This document shows, in pieces, positions 52,546 to 64,000 of a DNA stretch of 64,000 nt (position 1 is the first letter of the stretch; every line of letters begins with the position of its first letter). The stretch is taken from NCBI GenBank assembly GCA_963970005.1, contig CAXAMN010027472.1, positions 1,631,749 through 1,695,748 of the forward strand. The letters run 5' to 3'. The DNA is from Durusdinium trenchii (taxonomy: Eukaryota; Sar; Dinophyceae; Suessiales; Symbiodiniaceae). Made by a program: the position numbers and the translations under genes. The notes below the pieces were generated by a model. That model made no database searches. It worked only from the letters and a program-made list of their open reading frames with translations, and was not told where the DNA came from.

Positions 52546-53093
52546 AGTCTCACCCTTCTTTGAGGTTCTTTTGTTTCACCTTCACACGGACTCTTAAAAA
52601 CCCCATCCATTCATCATGCATACGAAGCTCCAAAACGGCCGAACAGGTCCGCAGGACGATGCAACGGCCGCGACGCCCGATTACAGCATCCGAAAGTGAG
52701 ACGGCCCAAGCACACAAAGCTCTTTTTTTCGGGGGGAAGTCCACCAGGTCCACCAGTTGGTCGACCCTCCCTCCAAGACTGGACGTGGTCAACCCTTTTT
52801 GGGAGCGGAAGGATGTGGAAGGTACAGAGTAGTCTTTTGTTTTGGGCTCTTGTCCGGTGCACCGTCAGCACCGTAGATGGGGGGGTACGATCAACATCGC
52901 ATTTCCCGGCAACAGTTTGATTTGTTTGGCTTAACGGCCAAAAGCAAGGCCGTCGCCTTCTCCTTTGGATTCGGTATTTTTCCATTGGCCCAGTGCTTGA
53001 TACAGAATGCTTTCCCTTTGTCTTCTTCTTCCTCCTCTTCTGTCCCGCACACTTAAATTGTGGATCTTGGGCAACCTTCTGTCACTGCTCTTG

Positions 53094-53242
53094 AGGTGAG
53101 CCTCGTTGGCCAGGACTGGCACCGCGCCGCCAAAACCGGAAAGCGCGACGCGACGCTGACGACACGGTGGTCGAAAGATGTTGATGATGTTGAAAGGGTT
53201 CTGCTGAAGAGGGGTCTAGCTAGCAAAGGTCCAGCTAAATGA
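53094..53242 (+). CDS. Possible terminal exon, unknown function
   Basis: After CTGTCACTGCTCTTGAG the frame reads VSLVGQDWHRAAKTGKRDAT, LTTRWSKDVDDVERVLLKRG then LASKGPAK to a TGA at 53240. Basic and helical with G/C-rich third positions. A second AG inside (GGCCAG) would start it at DWHRAA. Confidence 0.38.
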
Positions 53243-53249
53243 TAATACT

Positions 53250-55290
53250 CAAAAGAACAGGCTTATGACAACAAATTTGGCCGGATCATGCCGGATTTTG
53301 CTGTTCCGCCATCATATACCCATCATTTGACAGAAAAGCTTTTTGGCAGGTCATCCAACTTGAATACATCCGTGACACCCATCGTCCCCCACAAAAAGAC
53401 GAGGTTGCTGCGTGACACCTTTTGAGGGACTCTTCCTTTGCCTGGAGGGTACAACCCACGGTTTAAATGACTAGCGATTAGCCCCCCAAAACTTCCTAGG
53501 ACGGAAGCATATCGCCCTCCAAAGATTCGGGACTTCGGGTTTGGGACTCGAACCTGTCTAACTCCAAACCGACCTTTGCTCATTTGGAGCATCCTTTGCA
53601 CTGGGGAAAATAGGGGAAAATATATCAAGAAGGCACTGGGATGCCAAAAAAGTATTCGAAAAGTCCGGATTTCCTTTGTGGATGATTGGGCTTCATGGCA
53701 GAGCATTGGGCTTCATGGCAGAGGTCAGCAAATCCCAGCTAAACCACACCTGAAGACTAGTTCTTGGATAATTTCAACAGTTGTGATGAGCTATTGGAAT
53801 GTTCAGGTTGTAAAAGAGCACATGCTTTGTCCACCAATTCTCCAAGGATGCATCCAAGCAATGTTTTGCCCTGTTTTCCAAGACATTGCGATGCAAGTTA
53901 TCGTTGATCATTGTTTTATCATGTTTTATCTTGTTGTCAGTATGTTGGAGTTTGCCGGGTTGGACAGGACATCAAATCAGGTATCACAAGCAGTCAACAC
54001 AAAGACCCTGTGAAGGTGTCTCTACACAACCTTTTCAACAATTAAGGTCTAACTCAACCCTGGATTGCTTTTGATATGTGCTCATAGGGTGAGGCGATAG
54101 GTGTGGTTGGGGGACCAACACCTGCCTTCGGAGCGAGCAGTACAGTAGGCACAGGATCAGCAAACACAAGCTAACGCCAAGCGAAGTCCAATACAAAACT
54201 GCCAACATTCAATTGGACACATGTTAAAGTCAGAGTGGGAGACAACAGACATAAACCCTACAAGTCCAAAGACCCAATAAAACCAGGTCGCTTGCTTGAA
54301 TGGTGTTTAGTAACTTCAGTAAAATGAGGGCATCAACCTGTAGGGAAACAACAATTACTGTATTCAATCTGACCACGTTAAATATTGCGTGGAATTGTTT
54401 GATACTGTATTTGGTGTAGTATATCATGTGCATCAATTTATTTGGGAGGTTCTTAGCTTTATTATATATTATAATTGTGCATCATACGTCGATATGAGGT
54501 TTCCATAACGGCCGCATTGACACAACACAACTCGTGGCATTCATGTTCAGGAGTCCAGTACGAACATACACTCAGTGGATGGCACCCCCTGCTCATCAAG
54601 GACAGACAGGTCGTCTTCCAGACATCAAAAGACCATGCCATCCTCTTGGTGTTTTATCCGAGTGTACGATTCAGCTTCCCATGCCCTCCCTGTTTCACAT
54701 ATGTGATTCTTCACATGAACATGGTCGAGGTCAAACCAAATCATACGAACTGTGAAGAAACCGAAGAATGTGTTCCATGGTTTTCCCAGAGGGGTAGAAC
54801 CACATTTTCGAGGTAAAAACCATGGGCACATGCCACATCATACCAAATCCCCCGTGGGGCCTACCCAAGCTCGATGCTGATGCGACCGGCTTCGCAGGAG
54901 GTGCTCAGGCGGCGACCGGTTCGGGGGGCGAGTCGGACGGACTGGTAGTGAAGTGAAAACGAGACACGACCTAAACCCCAAAACAGGACATTATGTTTTT
55001 TTCAATTTTTTTCAAAAAAAAATATAGAATTATAGTTAATAGTGCAGACTCTTGATTTAATGTAGACTCGTTATGAATTTAAGAAACGCAAGGAGGTTTT
55101 GCAATCCAGCTGGGGTGGGTTGAACAAAATCCATGAGTCTACGTACAACAGATCCCAGACACAATGTTCACAATCTGTTTGAGACTCCGTTTCGGTGTGT
55201 CTCATACTAGCCCCTTGGATGTTAAGGGATGTGATGTCCATTAATATCCATTAATTGCCCAGTATCTTCCAGTCCCAGGAAGCGTCTGGG
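53250..55290. other. No gene called
   Basis: Frames of 110-145 codons overlap at 53323-54013 on both strands. The stretch from 54230 to 54480 and from 54990 to 55090 is AT-rich. No motif or good splice pair seen. Confidence 0.35.
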
Positions 55291-55301
55291 GATTGGTGAA
55301 G

Positions 55302-55389
55302 GAAGTTCGTATTGGCCGAGGTCGATGACGGATCTTTGCCCAAGTGTTTCTGGGTCCCGCCAAGCAGATGGAGTACACGGGTCTACAAT
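55302..55389 (+). CDS. Possible exon
   Basis: After GATTGGTGAAG one frame reads KFVLAEVDDGSLPKCFWVPP SRWSTRVYN before a GTGACT donor. Confidence 0.25.
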
Positions 55390-55750
55390 GGTGACTTGGG
55401 AGAACCAACAAAAATAGAAGGCAGCCAAACCCTATAGAGATCCAAGTACCTACAGTACTCAAAAGGTATAACTGGACCCCACCCTTCTGAGAAGGCACCA
55501 AAATAGAAGGCACTTCTTTGCTGGTGTCGGGTAACTGGCTCTACCCTCGGACGGTGCCGTTGACCACCAGCGGTTCCGTCGGTGGATCACTTGCCCAAGC
55601 TGGAGATTGGGGAGAGAGATTGAGGGACACCGAAATCGCTCAGAAAGTTCTGAAACCACCCAGTTGACCCTTCCTTTTCCTATAGGGAAACTGGAAGTCT
55701 GCTGGGTCGAGTCCAGCTGGAGACCCGGACCCGATGCTGACGCAGACACC

Positions 55751-55852
55751 CCAGGGATCCAGTCGTAGCGAACCGAAGGCACGACCGGACCCTCCACAGC
55801 CCACCCCGGTCCCACCGTACCTGAGGTTCGGTACGACTGGATCCCTATAGGG
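55751..55852. mobile_element. Family A element, diverged
   Basis: CCAGGGATCCAGTCGTAGCG and GGTACGACTGGATCCCTATA, with ACCCCGGTCCCACC inside as in 40973-41082. Confidence 0.7.
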
Positions 55853-56460
55853 ACAAGAACATGGGCACTCGCATCTGCCTACATTGGCATGGTTGGAAAA
55901 CTGAAGGGAATGAGGGTGGCTGGATCCAATACAATCTCTATTTGGGGCGAAACTTCCCTTATTCCCTACTTTCGTCACACCAGTCAGAAAAGGGGTTGAT
56001 GATAGGTATATATCATATGATGTATATTTCTGTCAATCATTCCGCAACCAGTCATCCGAAAACGAGTAGGGCGATGATGTTCGATGTTGCTTTCTGAAGC
56101 AATGACGATCGTGAGGGGAATTACATCCAGCTTCTTCAAAGTGATTTTTTTGGAGAGCCTAATAGACCTTTTCCAGGCCCAAGTGACCTCAAACTGGGAT
56201 ATCAAAAGGTCAGTTTGAAGAGGCAGGATGATACCACAGTTGGGAACATAGATCCAGGGCATGCCCTGACAAGTTGGCACCGGAAAGTTCCTTGGCACCC
56301 TTTGCCTGCGCGCTCACTGCCGTGCGCGGGGTGCACTGCAGTGCAGGTCCTTGACTTTGCCCGAGGGAGAGGAGTTGGAGGCTCGAGAGAAGGGAATCGG
56401 CATTGGGTCCAACCGGGCCATTGGATTTGGAGTCGCCTAGCGCAAACAGCGCAAGCATAT

Positions 56461-56570
56461 CCCAGACACTCCATGGGACTGCCATATATGCCGCCCCATT
56501 GACCCCTGAAACCACCCCTGGCCTGATCGGCATATATCGGCATATATAGCAGTCCCATGGAGTGTTTGGG
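56461..56570. mobile_element. Palindromic element, family B
   Basis: CCCAGACACTCCATGGGACT and AGTCCCATGGAGTGTTTGGG are 20-bp inverted ends with one mismatch. Confidence 0.92.
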
Positions 56571-56904
56571 TATTGTAAGAATAGTTGCAGCATTCATCTA
56601 CTATGGCCTCTTTGGTGTAAAGGGTGCCACAGTGCCACATCTTCGCCACAGTCTCGGTCCCACCGGGCGATCCTCCGCTGTTTGGGCATCGTACTTGTCA
56701 CTCGGAAACCCCTATTTATACTGGGATCCGGTGAGTACGTTGCACTAGTCCCATCTCATTGGGGACCAGTATAAACAAAAGTACTGGTCGAGGTTGAACG
56801 GAATCGGAACCGCTTTTGAGCTGGAGGAATGGATCCGATAGGCAAGACCAAGACCGCTGGATGTGGGAAACGAACAAGATGCCTCATTGAAGAAGGGCCC
56901 TGGC

Positions 56905-57016
56905 GCGGTACATCAGTTCGAATTTGTGGCAGCAAGAGTTTCTCACCATGCCCCCCTGGCATCATGCCCCAGCATCACGGGACTCAGGGACTGAGGAGAA
57001 CCAAGAGATGTTGACC
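56905..57016 (+). CDS. Weak terminal exon candidate
   Basis: A frame reads RYISSNLWQQEFLTMPPWHH, APASRDSGTEENQEMLT then TGA. A second frame of 61 codons overlaps. Confidence 0.2.
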
Positions 57017-58017
57017 TGAACTAGGACCCGGAAGAGCTGGGTACCCAACTGGGAGAGTCTTTTTGGGGGTTCTTCAACCTCTGTTGGAAGCCGTGCATGT
57101 CACCCAACCTGCACGGCTCGGCTCGGCAAGGGCGCCGCCGTGCCGAACCGCGAGGCTTTCGCTTCCGATCCACCAGACAGAGCCCAGACACTGACTCTAT
57201 GCCCGACATATATCCCCTGAAACCGCTTCTTCAATGTAGGCAAATATGTTCAGACATGGCGTGGGGATTTCGTACTACTATCCACTTGGACCATTCCAAT
57301 CCGAACATGTTTCTCATGGACAAAAGGATTTACCAACAACCCACCTCCCACCATGCCTCCACAGTGCCTCCACATCAGTAGGTTGTTCAAAAGGTTCGAT
57401 CCTGTTCGGTTTTGTTAAAAGTATAGAGTTCCCATCGATCTGTCGAGTTCCATTGAGCCGTGGTTTTAAAGGTTTGATCCCCCTTGTTGCCAGGGTGGAA
57501 CGGCTTAAGCCAGTGCTGGACGGGCTTCATGCTGCAAACGTGGCACGTGCATGAAGACCATGTTGCCACAGAAAAAGGTTCAGGGAAAGGTCTACTGTGG
57601 AAACATGTGGAAACATCACAAGTAAACCAAGTAGACAAAAGACGTCCACAAAACCCTCCTACCCCCGTCAGTGAAGAAACCTGGTGAAGAAGGAAGGGCC
57701 TTAGAAAGAACCATTTTTGAACGGGCTGCGCAAACGGCCACACATAGAATCAGAACGGAGCATGCAGTTTGTGGCCTCCAAAGGCCCTGGGCCCTGGACA
57801 ACATATGTCCCCATGTTTGGGCAACAGATGCGGTTTTTCCCCACCTGCCAGGTGAGGGTTGTTATATAGTTGAATGAAATGTCATGCTGGGGATCATTCG
57901 AAGTAACTCTACAGGTGACATCACTTTACCGAAGTTGATCATATACTAAAGTCACTTAACCCAAGGAGGACTACTCGAAGTCGCCCTTTACCAAAGTTGA
58001 TCATGCAAAATCACTAT

Positions 58018-58064
58018 ATCCCAGACACTCCATGTATGGCAGTCCCATGTGTCGTGTCTGGGAT
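58018..58064. mobile_element. Short family B element
   Basis: TCCCAGACACTCCATGTATG and CCCATGTGTCGTGTCTGGGA enclose almost no interior; it is a deleted copy. Confidence 0.8.
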
Positions 58065-58239
58065 ATGGTAACCGGAGGTTTGCAGGACCAGGTTTTACTC
58101 GGTCAGACTGGACCTGTAGGTCTTCGCTTCGCCTCTGGACGAGTCCGAACTCGTCAGGTGCCAACCCTCGTCGACTCTCCGCAGGGGGCACTCAGCCGGT
58201 GTGGACCGGCTCGTGTTCTGCGAACGGTTCGCCGTTTCA

Positions 58240-58620
58240 GGAGCCATTTCCAGATTTCTCGGGGAGGAAGTGGAACGAAGCCCTTCATGGGATGAGAGTT
58301 GCTGAGCTGATAGAGTCTGATCTAACCCTCAAGGTTTGGCATTTGCCATTTGCTCAAAGGCATGGGGTGGATCGGGCAGTGGATCTGGCCCTGGTGCGAT
58401 GGTCGACAGATCGAAGGCGGTCGAACAGAGGGTCTCCAAAGAAACAACCACAAGGTTGGAGCATGTCCATCATGTCCTTCTGTTCTTTTGTCCTCGCATT
58501 TGGAGGTTGTGTAGGAATCTCGGCTAAGGGCCGGGCCCCAGTCAGACGGCTTGGATGCGCCTCCGATGCGGGTGGCCCCAGGAATTGCAAGGAAGGCAGG
58601 GGGGCATTTTCTTGAACAGA
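58240..58620. other. Open frames on both strands
   Basis: A plus frame of 188 codons (58049-58615) and a minus frame of 95 codons overlap. The plus reading KWNEALHGMRVAELIESDLT is the best part. Its 5' portion is family K repeat (58086-58118). Confidence 0.28.
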
Positions 58621-58871
58621 AGTAGGATCAGCCTCAGACAAGAGATTTCACAACATTGTTGGGCCTTGAGAAAGGCTGGTTCAAACAACACCAGGACACA
58701 CCATGTGGGTTTGGCCTTTAAGCAGCGGCCTTTTGGGAACAAAACTAGGTCCTTTATCAAGAGCCGGCTTCAAAACAGTTGGGAACATGTTGTCATTACA
58801 AAGGGGATTGTGTTTTGAGCGTTTTGAGCACCAGTTCTGGTATGTAAAAATCGATGATTTAACCAGGGTTG

Positions 58872-58891
58872 TGAGAGAGAGAGAGAGAGAG
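58872..58891 (+). repeat. (GA)n microsatellite
   Basis: Ten GA units in a row. A similar run lies at 62052-62068. Confidence 0.95.
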
Positions 58892-59509
58892 TTCCAACAT
58901 GTTCAACACATCATTCTTTGAGCATCTTGGAGCCTCTCGTTGACTGGGCGTTCCTTGACCGACACGCCTGCTTTCGGGTGATGGAGTGGTCCCACGGAGC
59001 CCCGAGCCCACGCACGCCTTTCCGGACTGCATACATTGGGGTGGTTCAAAAGGAATCATTGTATGGTATGTAATGTTTTTAGTCAGTCATATTTTCCATA
59101 CAGCATTCCATACATGAAGTGTTTGGGGTAGTTGTAGGATTTATTGCACTTCAAGACCCTGCATGATGGGCTGTACAAGACTGGCCCGCTGTAGGGCTGG
59201 TCTTTGAGACGGTCGGGACAGATGCTCGTGGCCCCAAGCACCTTCTCAGTAGTGGGAGCTTTCGACCGATGGGTATAGAGTGGAAAAAAGACGAGATCCC
59301 GGTGACCAACACAGAAGTCATGTGCTAGTTCCCGGTTTCACGTGTCCGTGGTGACCGTGTTTTCATTTAAAGTTCCGCGTGGACCAACACAGAGGCGGTC
59401 AACCGTCTCCGAGGTCTGAAGTTGAATACAAACGGTTTGCCGGACTGCCAATGTGATGTGCCAATCAGTTGGAGTGGTTGATTGTCCATGTAGGCAAATA
59501 TAAATATAC

Positions 59510-59603
59510 CCCAACACTCCATGTATGGAGTATTTGCCTACATCGACCCCCCAAATCAACCCAATGGGTTGGCAAATATGGCAGTCCCATGGAGTGTCTG
59601 GGA
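59510..59603. mobile_element. Palindromic element, family B
   Basis: CCAACACTCCATGTATGGAG and CAGTCCCATGGAGTGTCTGG with TTTGCCTACATCGACCC inside. Confidence 0.88.
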
Positions 59604-60396
59604 TCTTTTCTTATGAGTCCCAATCTCTTGGATACTCCAATGTGTCGTGTTTGGGTAATGACCTATAGTTCGTCCCCTCCCTGCATCAAACACGGAAGTG
59701 GACGTTCGCCTTCTTTCTTTGTCGAGGATTTCTATAGCCTTGTCAGGGGACTAAGTCTCCCATCCACGAAACCATGAGAAACGATGCAGGGAGTGTAGGT
59801 TTGTGTTTTGGCCTTGTAACTGGAATGTTTGAATGCCTTAATATGGCTGTATATTGGGTGTGTCTTGAACTAGGGAGCTCCCAGTTCGACCTCCTGCAAG
59901 AAGAGAAATAGTACAAAACCCAGGGGGTCCCCTATTAAAATACACAGCCAAATAGATGGGCGTGCTCACACACGACCCGCAAAACACTCCGGCGGTTTAT
60001 CATCGGTTCGCCCTGAGGTTGATGGATGAGGCTCGAGCCTTTGTTTGAAGCGACGATACCATGGAGGGCGTGGGTGTTTGCCATGACCCAGACACTCCAA
60101 GTATATCTCGGACAATTCGGGCACGTCCCCGGGCGTGATAGCTCGGCGTGAGCAGAGCTGATTACACAAGGCACACCATGTATAGAATAGAATGTATTAT
60201 CCATGTATAGAATGCATTCTCCAGACGGGTCAGTGTAGGCATATGACGGCATATGTTCCATACATGGATGGTCTGGGATATCTACAAGTCCCATTGCCAG
60301 TAACAGTGGGTGCTACCTAGCCATCATCATGCACTGGGCCCTGGTATATACGTATTACAATCCTATACACGGATCCCGTTTCAACCTGCCAATGTA

Positions 60397-60505
60397 CAGT
60401 GGTTTCAGAGTAGATGGCACAGACCCCGTGATGTCCTTTAGATGGGAGTCCATATAAACACCTATTATATTATTGGGAGCTGTGCCATCTACTCTGGAAC
60501 CACTG
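60397..60505. mobile_element. Foldback element with 26-bp arms
   Basis: CAGTGGTTTCAGAGTAGATG (then GCACAG) at 60397-60422 and CTGTGCCATCTACTCTGGAA (then CCACTG) at 60480-60505 are inverted with one mismatch. No other copy was noticed. Confidence 0.88.
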
Positions 60506-60669
60506 AAGGTAAAGTTGCCAATCCTCACTACTTGGGCCCAGCACCAGCCCGACCTTCGTTCGTGGATTTGTGGATTGATTGGGGCACCAAAACCACTGGA
60601 GGAAGCCACAGGTTTGGGTGGAGGAAGCCTTTTTCGTCCCATGCCATCAGGTTCCAAAGCTTAATATTC

Positions 60670-61118
60670 ATCTTCAGTATAGACATTATGGCCAAAAGGT
60701 TTTACCTGCTGATCGTTGTCGTTGGTGGTGGACTAACCACTCCCTCAGTCTTGCTGAAGTCGATGAAGTGCAGAATGGCAGGGTTGTTTGCTTCGCTGTG
60801 GCCTTTTTCCTATAGTTCTTGCGGTTCCACCAGGCTCTTTGGACCACAGACTTTCATGGAACATTGGTACTCACATCCCATGCGCCCACAAGATGGGATG
60901 CTTATCGAGCTGCCTCGCTCCTAGAATACCCAGCAGGGCTCAGTCTGTGAGCCCTATAGGACTACCTTCAAGCTGACGCGACGGACTTCATTCTGACTGC
61001 TATCATGGTTGATGGCATGCTGATGTGGGACCCGACTATATGCACGTCAGACGGCGCATTGAAGCCACCCAGTTTCACTCGAACTTGGATAGCATGTTTG
61101 GCCGCGAGCTTTGTGTAA
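60670..61118 (+). pseudogene. Possible decayed reading frame
   Basis: One plus frame reads QYRHYGQKVLPADRCRWWWT and SLSLAEVDEVQNGRVVCFAV, then after a TAG FLRFHQALWTTDFHGTLVLT and WDAYRAASLLEYPAG, then after a TGA and TAG DYLQADATDFILTAIMVDGM LMWDP. Both TAGs lie in CCTATAG, which could also be intron ends. A 160-codon frame overlaps the first half, so this is tentative. Confidence 0.25.
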
Positions 61119-61119
61119 C

Positions 61120-62520
61120 TGCGGAAAATATTTGTGGTTTGATGGCCCTTTCGTTTATGTTCCTGGGTCCATGAACGTCCACAGCTGACCTATCGATGCA
61201 CGCCAACACTCAGATCTTCAGCATCATGGAAGCGGCCACCAGTAGACTCAGTAGACAAACTGCGGTTTGGGAGTGCACATCGTTTCAAGCCGGCCCTATA
61301 CTTCAACACCCAAATTCCCGACAAGTCGGGCAGCTTGCTTATGGCTCGATCTGCATTTTTTGCATCGTTCTTGTGTAAGAGATGTGTTGGCACAAATGCA
61401 TAGATTCACTACTCCACTTATCATTGAACAACAAACAACCCGTCCCCCAAAATAGAAGTCCAGTGATGGTGTGTTTTTGCATTACCAACTCCAGGAGCTT
61501 CATGAGCCCCGTTCCTGACCTCTAGGGCGTTGACCACACCCCTTCCCGTTTGTTCACCCCCTGGCCACACCCTTGACCTCACTGGCCCTCCTTCCCAGGC
61601 CCTTCCGAGCCTCCTTCCCGAGTCGCTTTCACCTCCCTCCGAGCCGAGCGACGTCTCCGAGGACGAGTGAAACGGGCGCCCGTGTCGCGTGCGGAACGGA
61701 AGCCACTGGTCGGAGGGCGTGGTGCTCTGTGCGCGCGCGTTCGCGTGCTCAGAGCCAGGAAGGCTGTGGAGCGTCTGCCAAAAACAGATGTTTCGTTTTT
61801 TGTTTTTTTTTGAAGGTTTTGGGGAATGGGAGCTCTAAAATCCAGGGATGAACCCGTTTGGGGGGGATTGGGGACACCCCACGACGGACAGGGGCTCACC
61901 TTTATTTGCAGAAAGGATCAATGAGGACTTGAGCAAGTTGCTAGTCAAGTGGGCCACCTTGAGGCCATGTGAAGAAATAAGCCTTTGTGAATTAAACTAA
62001 GTTTTGATTGTGTGCAGGAGGATTGTTGGGAAGATGTTTCGGTACATATTATAGAGAGAGAGAGAGACAACCCAGAGAGAAGTCATGATGAGGTGGTTCC
62101 TGTTCAACAAAAATGTGTTCACTTGAAGTTTATCCTAAACACATTTTAGGGTGTTGGCAACTCATATGTATCTATACCTGGAACTTCCTCAGAATATTTT
62201 CTGTATGCAGTTTCAAAATGCAGTTTCAAAAAGTTGGAGTCACAGCCTTATATTTGGTGGTTCTCTAGCTTTCATATATTGTTTAAAATATCCACGGGCG
62301 GGCGTTTATGCACAAACTATAAGGGCGTTTGTTGGTGAGCCACAGGCGTTTCTTCCCGAATGTGTTTTTAACTAGATGTTTTTGTGGTTCACAGATTCAC
62401 AGATCTAAAAATAAATCCGTGGAACTATTGGCCAAAAACAATAACACAAAGTTGCAGGTTTTTCCCTGGATTTCCAACAGCATCCAAAACCGCACCCTAA
62501 AAAAAAGAAACAGGATCTGG
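61120..62520. other. No gene called
   Basis: GC-rich at 61590-61760 with overlapping frames on both strands; AT-rich at 62100-62320. Nothing convincing. Confidence 0.35.
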
Positions 62521-62535
62521 TGTGCCCACTCTTTC

Positions 62536-62690
62536 ATCCGAGCCGCGGCTCAGCAGGAACTCGCCGAGCCCAGCGCGGTGATGTTGAACCAGTTAGTCGC
62601 CGGCGCGGGCGACCACCGACCACGTGCGCGTCTGCTTCGTCGCGACGGATGCCATGGGGTCCTTCAATGGAACGAACATGGTGTCCATAC
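62536..62690 (+). CDS. Possible GC-rich exon
   Basis: In a 144-codon frame, the part RAAAQQELAEPSAVMLNQLV then AGAGDHRPRARLLRRDGCHG has strong G/C third positions. No boundary is clear. Confidence 0.25.
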
Positions 62691-63064
62691 GCGCGGCGTG
62701 AGGGCGTTCCAATGCGTTCGAATGCGTTCGTTGCGGTCTGAGACGGGGAGTGGTGGGGTCTGAGGTCGGTGTTTGGCGTTTGAAAAGGTTGGGAATAGGC
62801 ATTTCGACCTGGATGACTTGGAGGTGCTTCTGGACCCCGGGGCATCCGAACATCCGAAGGGGGTCCGAACATCCGTGGGGGCCGACCCTTGTGGATGAGC
62901 TGGTTGTGGTCATGTTCACCTTGGTGGTGGTGATGTCCGAAGGTCCCAGTCCGATCAACCCAACACTGCCAACTGGTTGTGTTGCCTTTATATTTATGAA
63001 ATACTAGCCAACGGGCAGAAGTTAGAAGATCCAGGGTTTGGGGGATCTCCTATCGCTCTTAGGT

Positions 63065-63128
63065 AACTTAGGCCATCGCTAGTAGGAGGCCATTGCTAAT
63101 TAGGTTGGAGGCCATCGCTAGCAGGTTT
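63065..63128 (+). repeat. Remnant of the 21-bp minisatellite
   Basis: GGCCATCGCTAGTAGGAG, GGCCATTGCTAATTAGG and TTGGAGGCCATCGCTAGCAG match the unit of 23461-23803. Confidence 0.8.
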
Positions 63129-63377
63129 GTCTTCATCTCATGCGATGTTGAGATAACCTGGTCACGAAAGACCCGGCCACTGGGCAGGCTGTGATGGTGA
63201 CCGCTCCATGAATGGCCTACTGCCACAAACGAATTAATTCATGACAAACCCGCTGCACAGTCTCGCGATTTCTCGATGTGTTTTCGTTTGTTGGACTAAT
63301 GCCAATGTATATAATGTTCTTGATCCCTTTTCAACCATGGACAATGTAGGTCGTGTTCGGGATGGAGTCGGAGAGAC

Positions 63378-63611
63378 GTGTCGCAGTTGGAGTGGAACTG
63401 TTTCCAAGAGCAATTAAAGTTAGTATTGGAATCGCAGCGCCGCGTGCATGTCCGCAGCGCCCAGCTCGCGCACGTGCACGCGCACGAGCCAAAGAGCTTC
63501 CAAGTGTCAAAAGGTGTCATTGCACATCCGAGATGGCACGATCCCTTAATTCGGGTGCGTTTGTCTATCAATGTACGATTTGTTAGTTTTGTTAGTCGTG
63601 CTAGTTTTTGA
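63378..63611 (+). CDS. Weak exon candidate
   Basis: A 77-codon frame includes FQEQLKLVLESQRRVHVRSA then QLAHVHAHEPKSFQVSK. A second plus frame is open over the same bases. Confidence 0.22.
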   Translation: MSQLEWNCFQEQLKLVLESQRRVHVRSAQLAHVHAHEPKSFQVSKGVIAHPRWHDPLIRVRLSINVRFVSFVSRASF

Positions 63612-64000
63612 ATTTGCGCTGTCTACCCTGAAACATAGGCTCTATGCTCGATAGTTCCTATAACCAGTTCCTGCGACCATCGATCAAGGTACAAAACACA
63701 TCAAAGCGCCTTTTTCCTCATGGCGAGATAGAGATTTCTCACCAAAAAGGGCGGCTCACCTGCATACACCCGCGAGACTTCTCCGGACCGCGGGGTCCGA
63801 CTGTGTTCCGACTTCGCTGCACCGGTGGTTTTCCGGGACTGGAAGAGTAGGTCACGCGACCAGCGGGGCGCTTCCGAACTCGAAGTCGTTTAGGCAGGGG
63901 TTGCCAATGACTGAAGAGTGACCTACATTATCCTATTGGGGTCAGGTTCAATGGTGTTTTCATTGTATGTAACGACATAATCCTGTGACGTCCACCGGTG

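Noticed and set aside
1-64000. Relic of the dinoflagellate spliced leader
   Set aside because: I looked for the conserved leader ending TTTTGGCTCAAG and did not see a convincing copy; TTTTGGCTCATTCG at 16255 is only a partial match.

Overview
The window looks like nuclear DNA from a dinoflagellate, most likely one of the Symbiodiniaceae. This is an inference from overall character. GC content is middling, no long uninterrupted genes are present, and most protein-like stretches are short and bounded by splice-like sites (AG acceptors; GT, and possibly GC or GA, donors). The introns and spacers are packed with short palindromic repeats. No rRNA, tRNA or CRISPR array is visible, and nothing resembles a bacterial operon. 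A 10-base run of N at 47475-47484 marks an assembly gap. No spliced-leader relic was recognised by eye. || Layout. 0.5-0.9 kb: a possible 91-codon exon. 2.2-4.2 kb: the only homology-supported gene, the C-terminal half of a superfamily 1 (UPF1/DNA2-type) helicase, broken by a one-base frame change. 4.7-7.3 kb: exon-like pieces around a second clover of tandem repeats, with palindromic elements sitting in the introns. 8.7-9.4 kb: a perfect 90-bp foldback element. 9.9-17.1 kb: a run of small plus-strand exon-like segments that may be one or more multi-exon genes, the introns being filled with repeats. 18-21.8 kb: more exon-like segments, including one with a CxxC...CxxC pattern and a decayed reading frame. 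23.2-23.8 kb: an acidic exon-like stretch followed by a 21-bp minisatellite. 25-30 kb: scattered exon candidates. 31-44 kb: mostly repeats and unassigned DNA. 44.8-48.5 kb: the best multi-exon gene candidate, followed by a tandem array of duplicated 51-bp exons. 49-64 kb: many palindromic elements with isolated exon candidates. || Limits. Apart from the helicase and the duplicated exons, coding calls rest on open frame, splice-like flanks and codon look only. Two or even three frames are often open over the same segment, so those calls carry low confidence. Repeat and palindrome calls were read directly from the sequence and are much firmer. Genes appear mostly on the plus strand, which would fit the unidirectional gene order known in Symbiodiniaceae.
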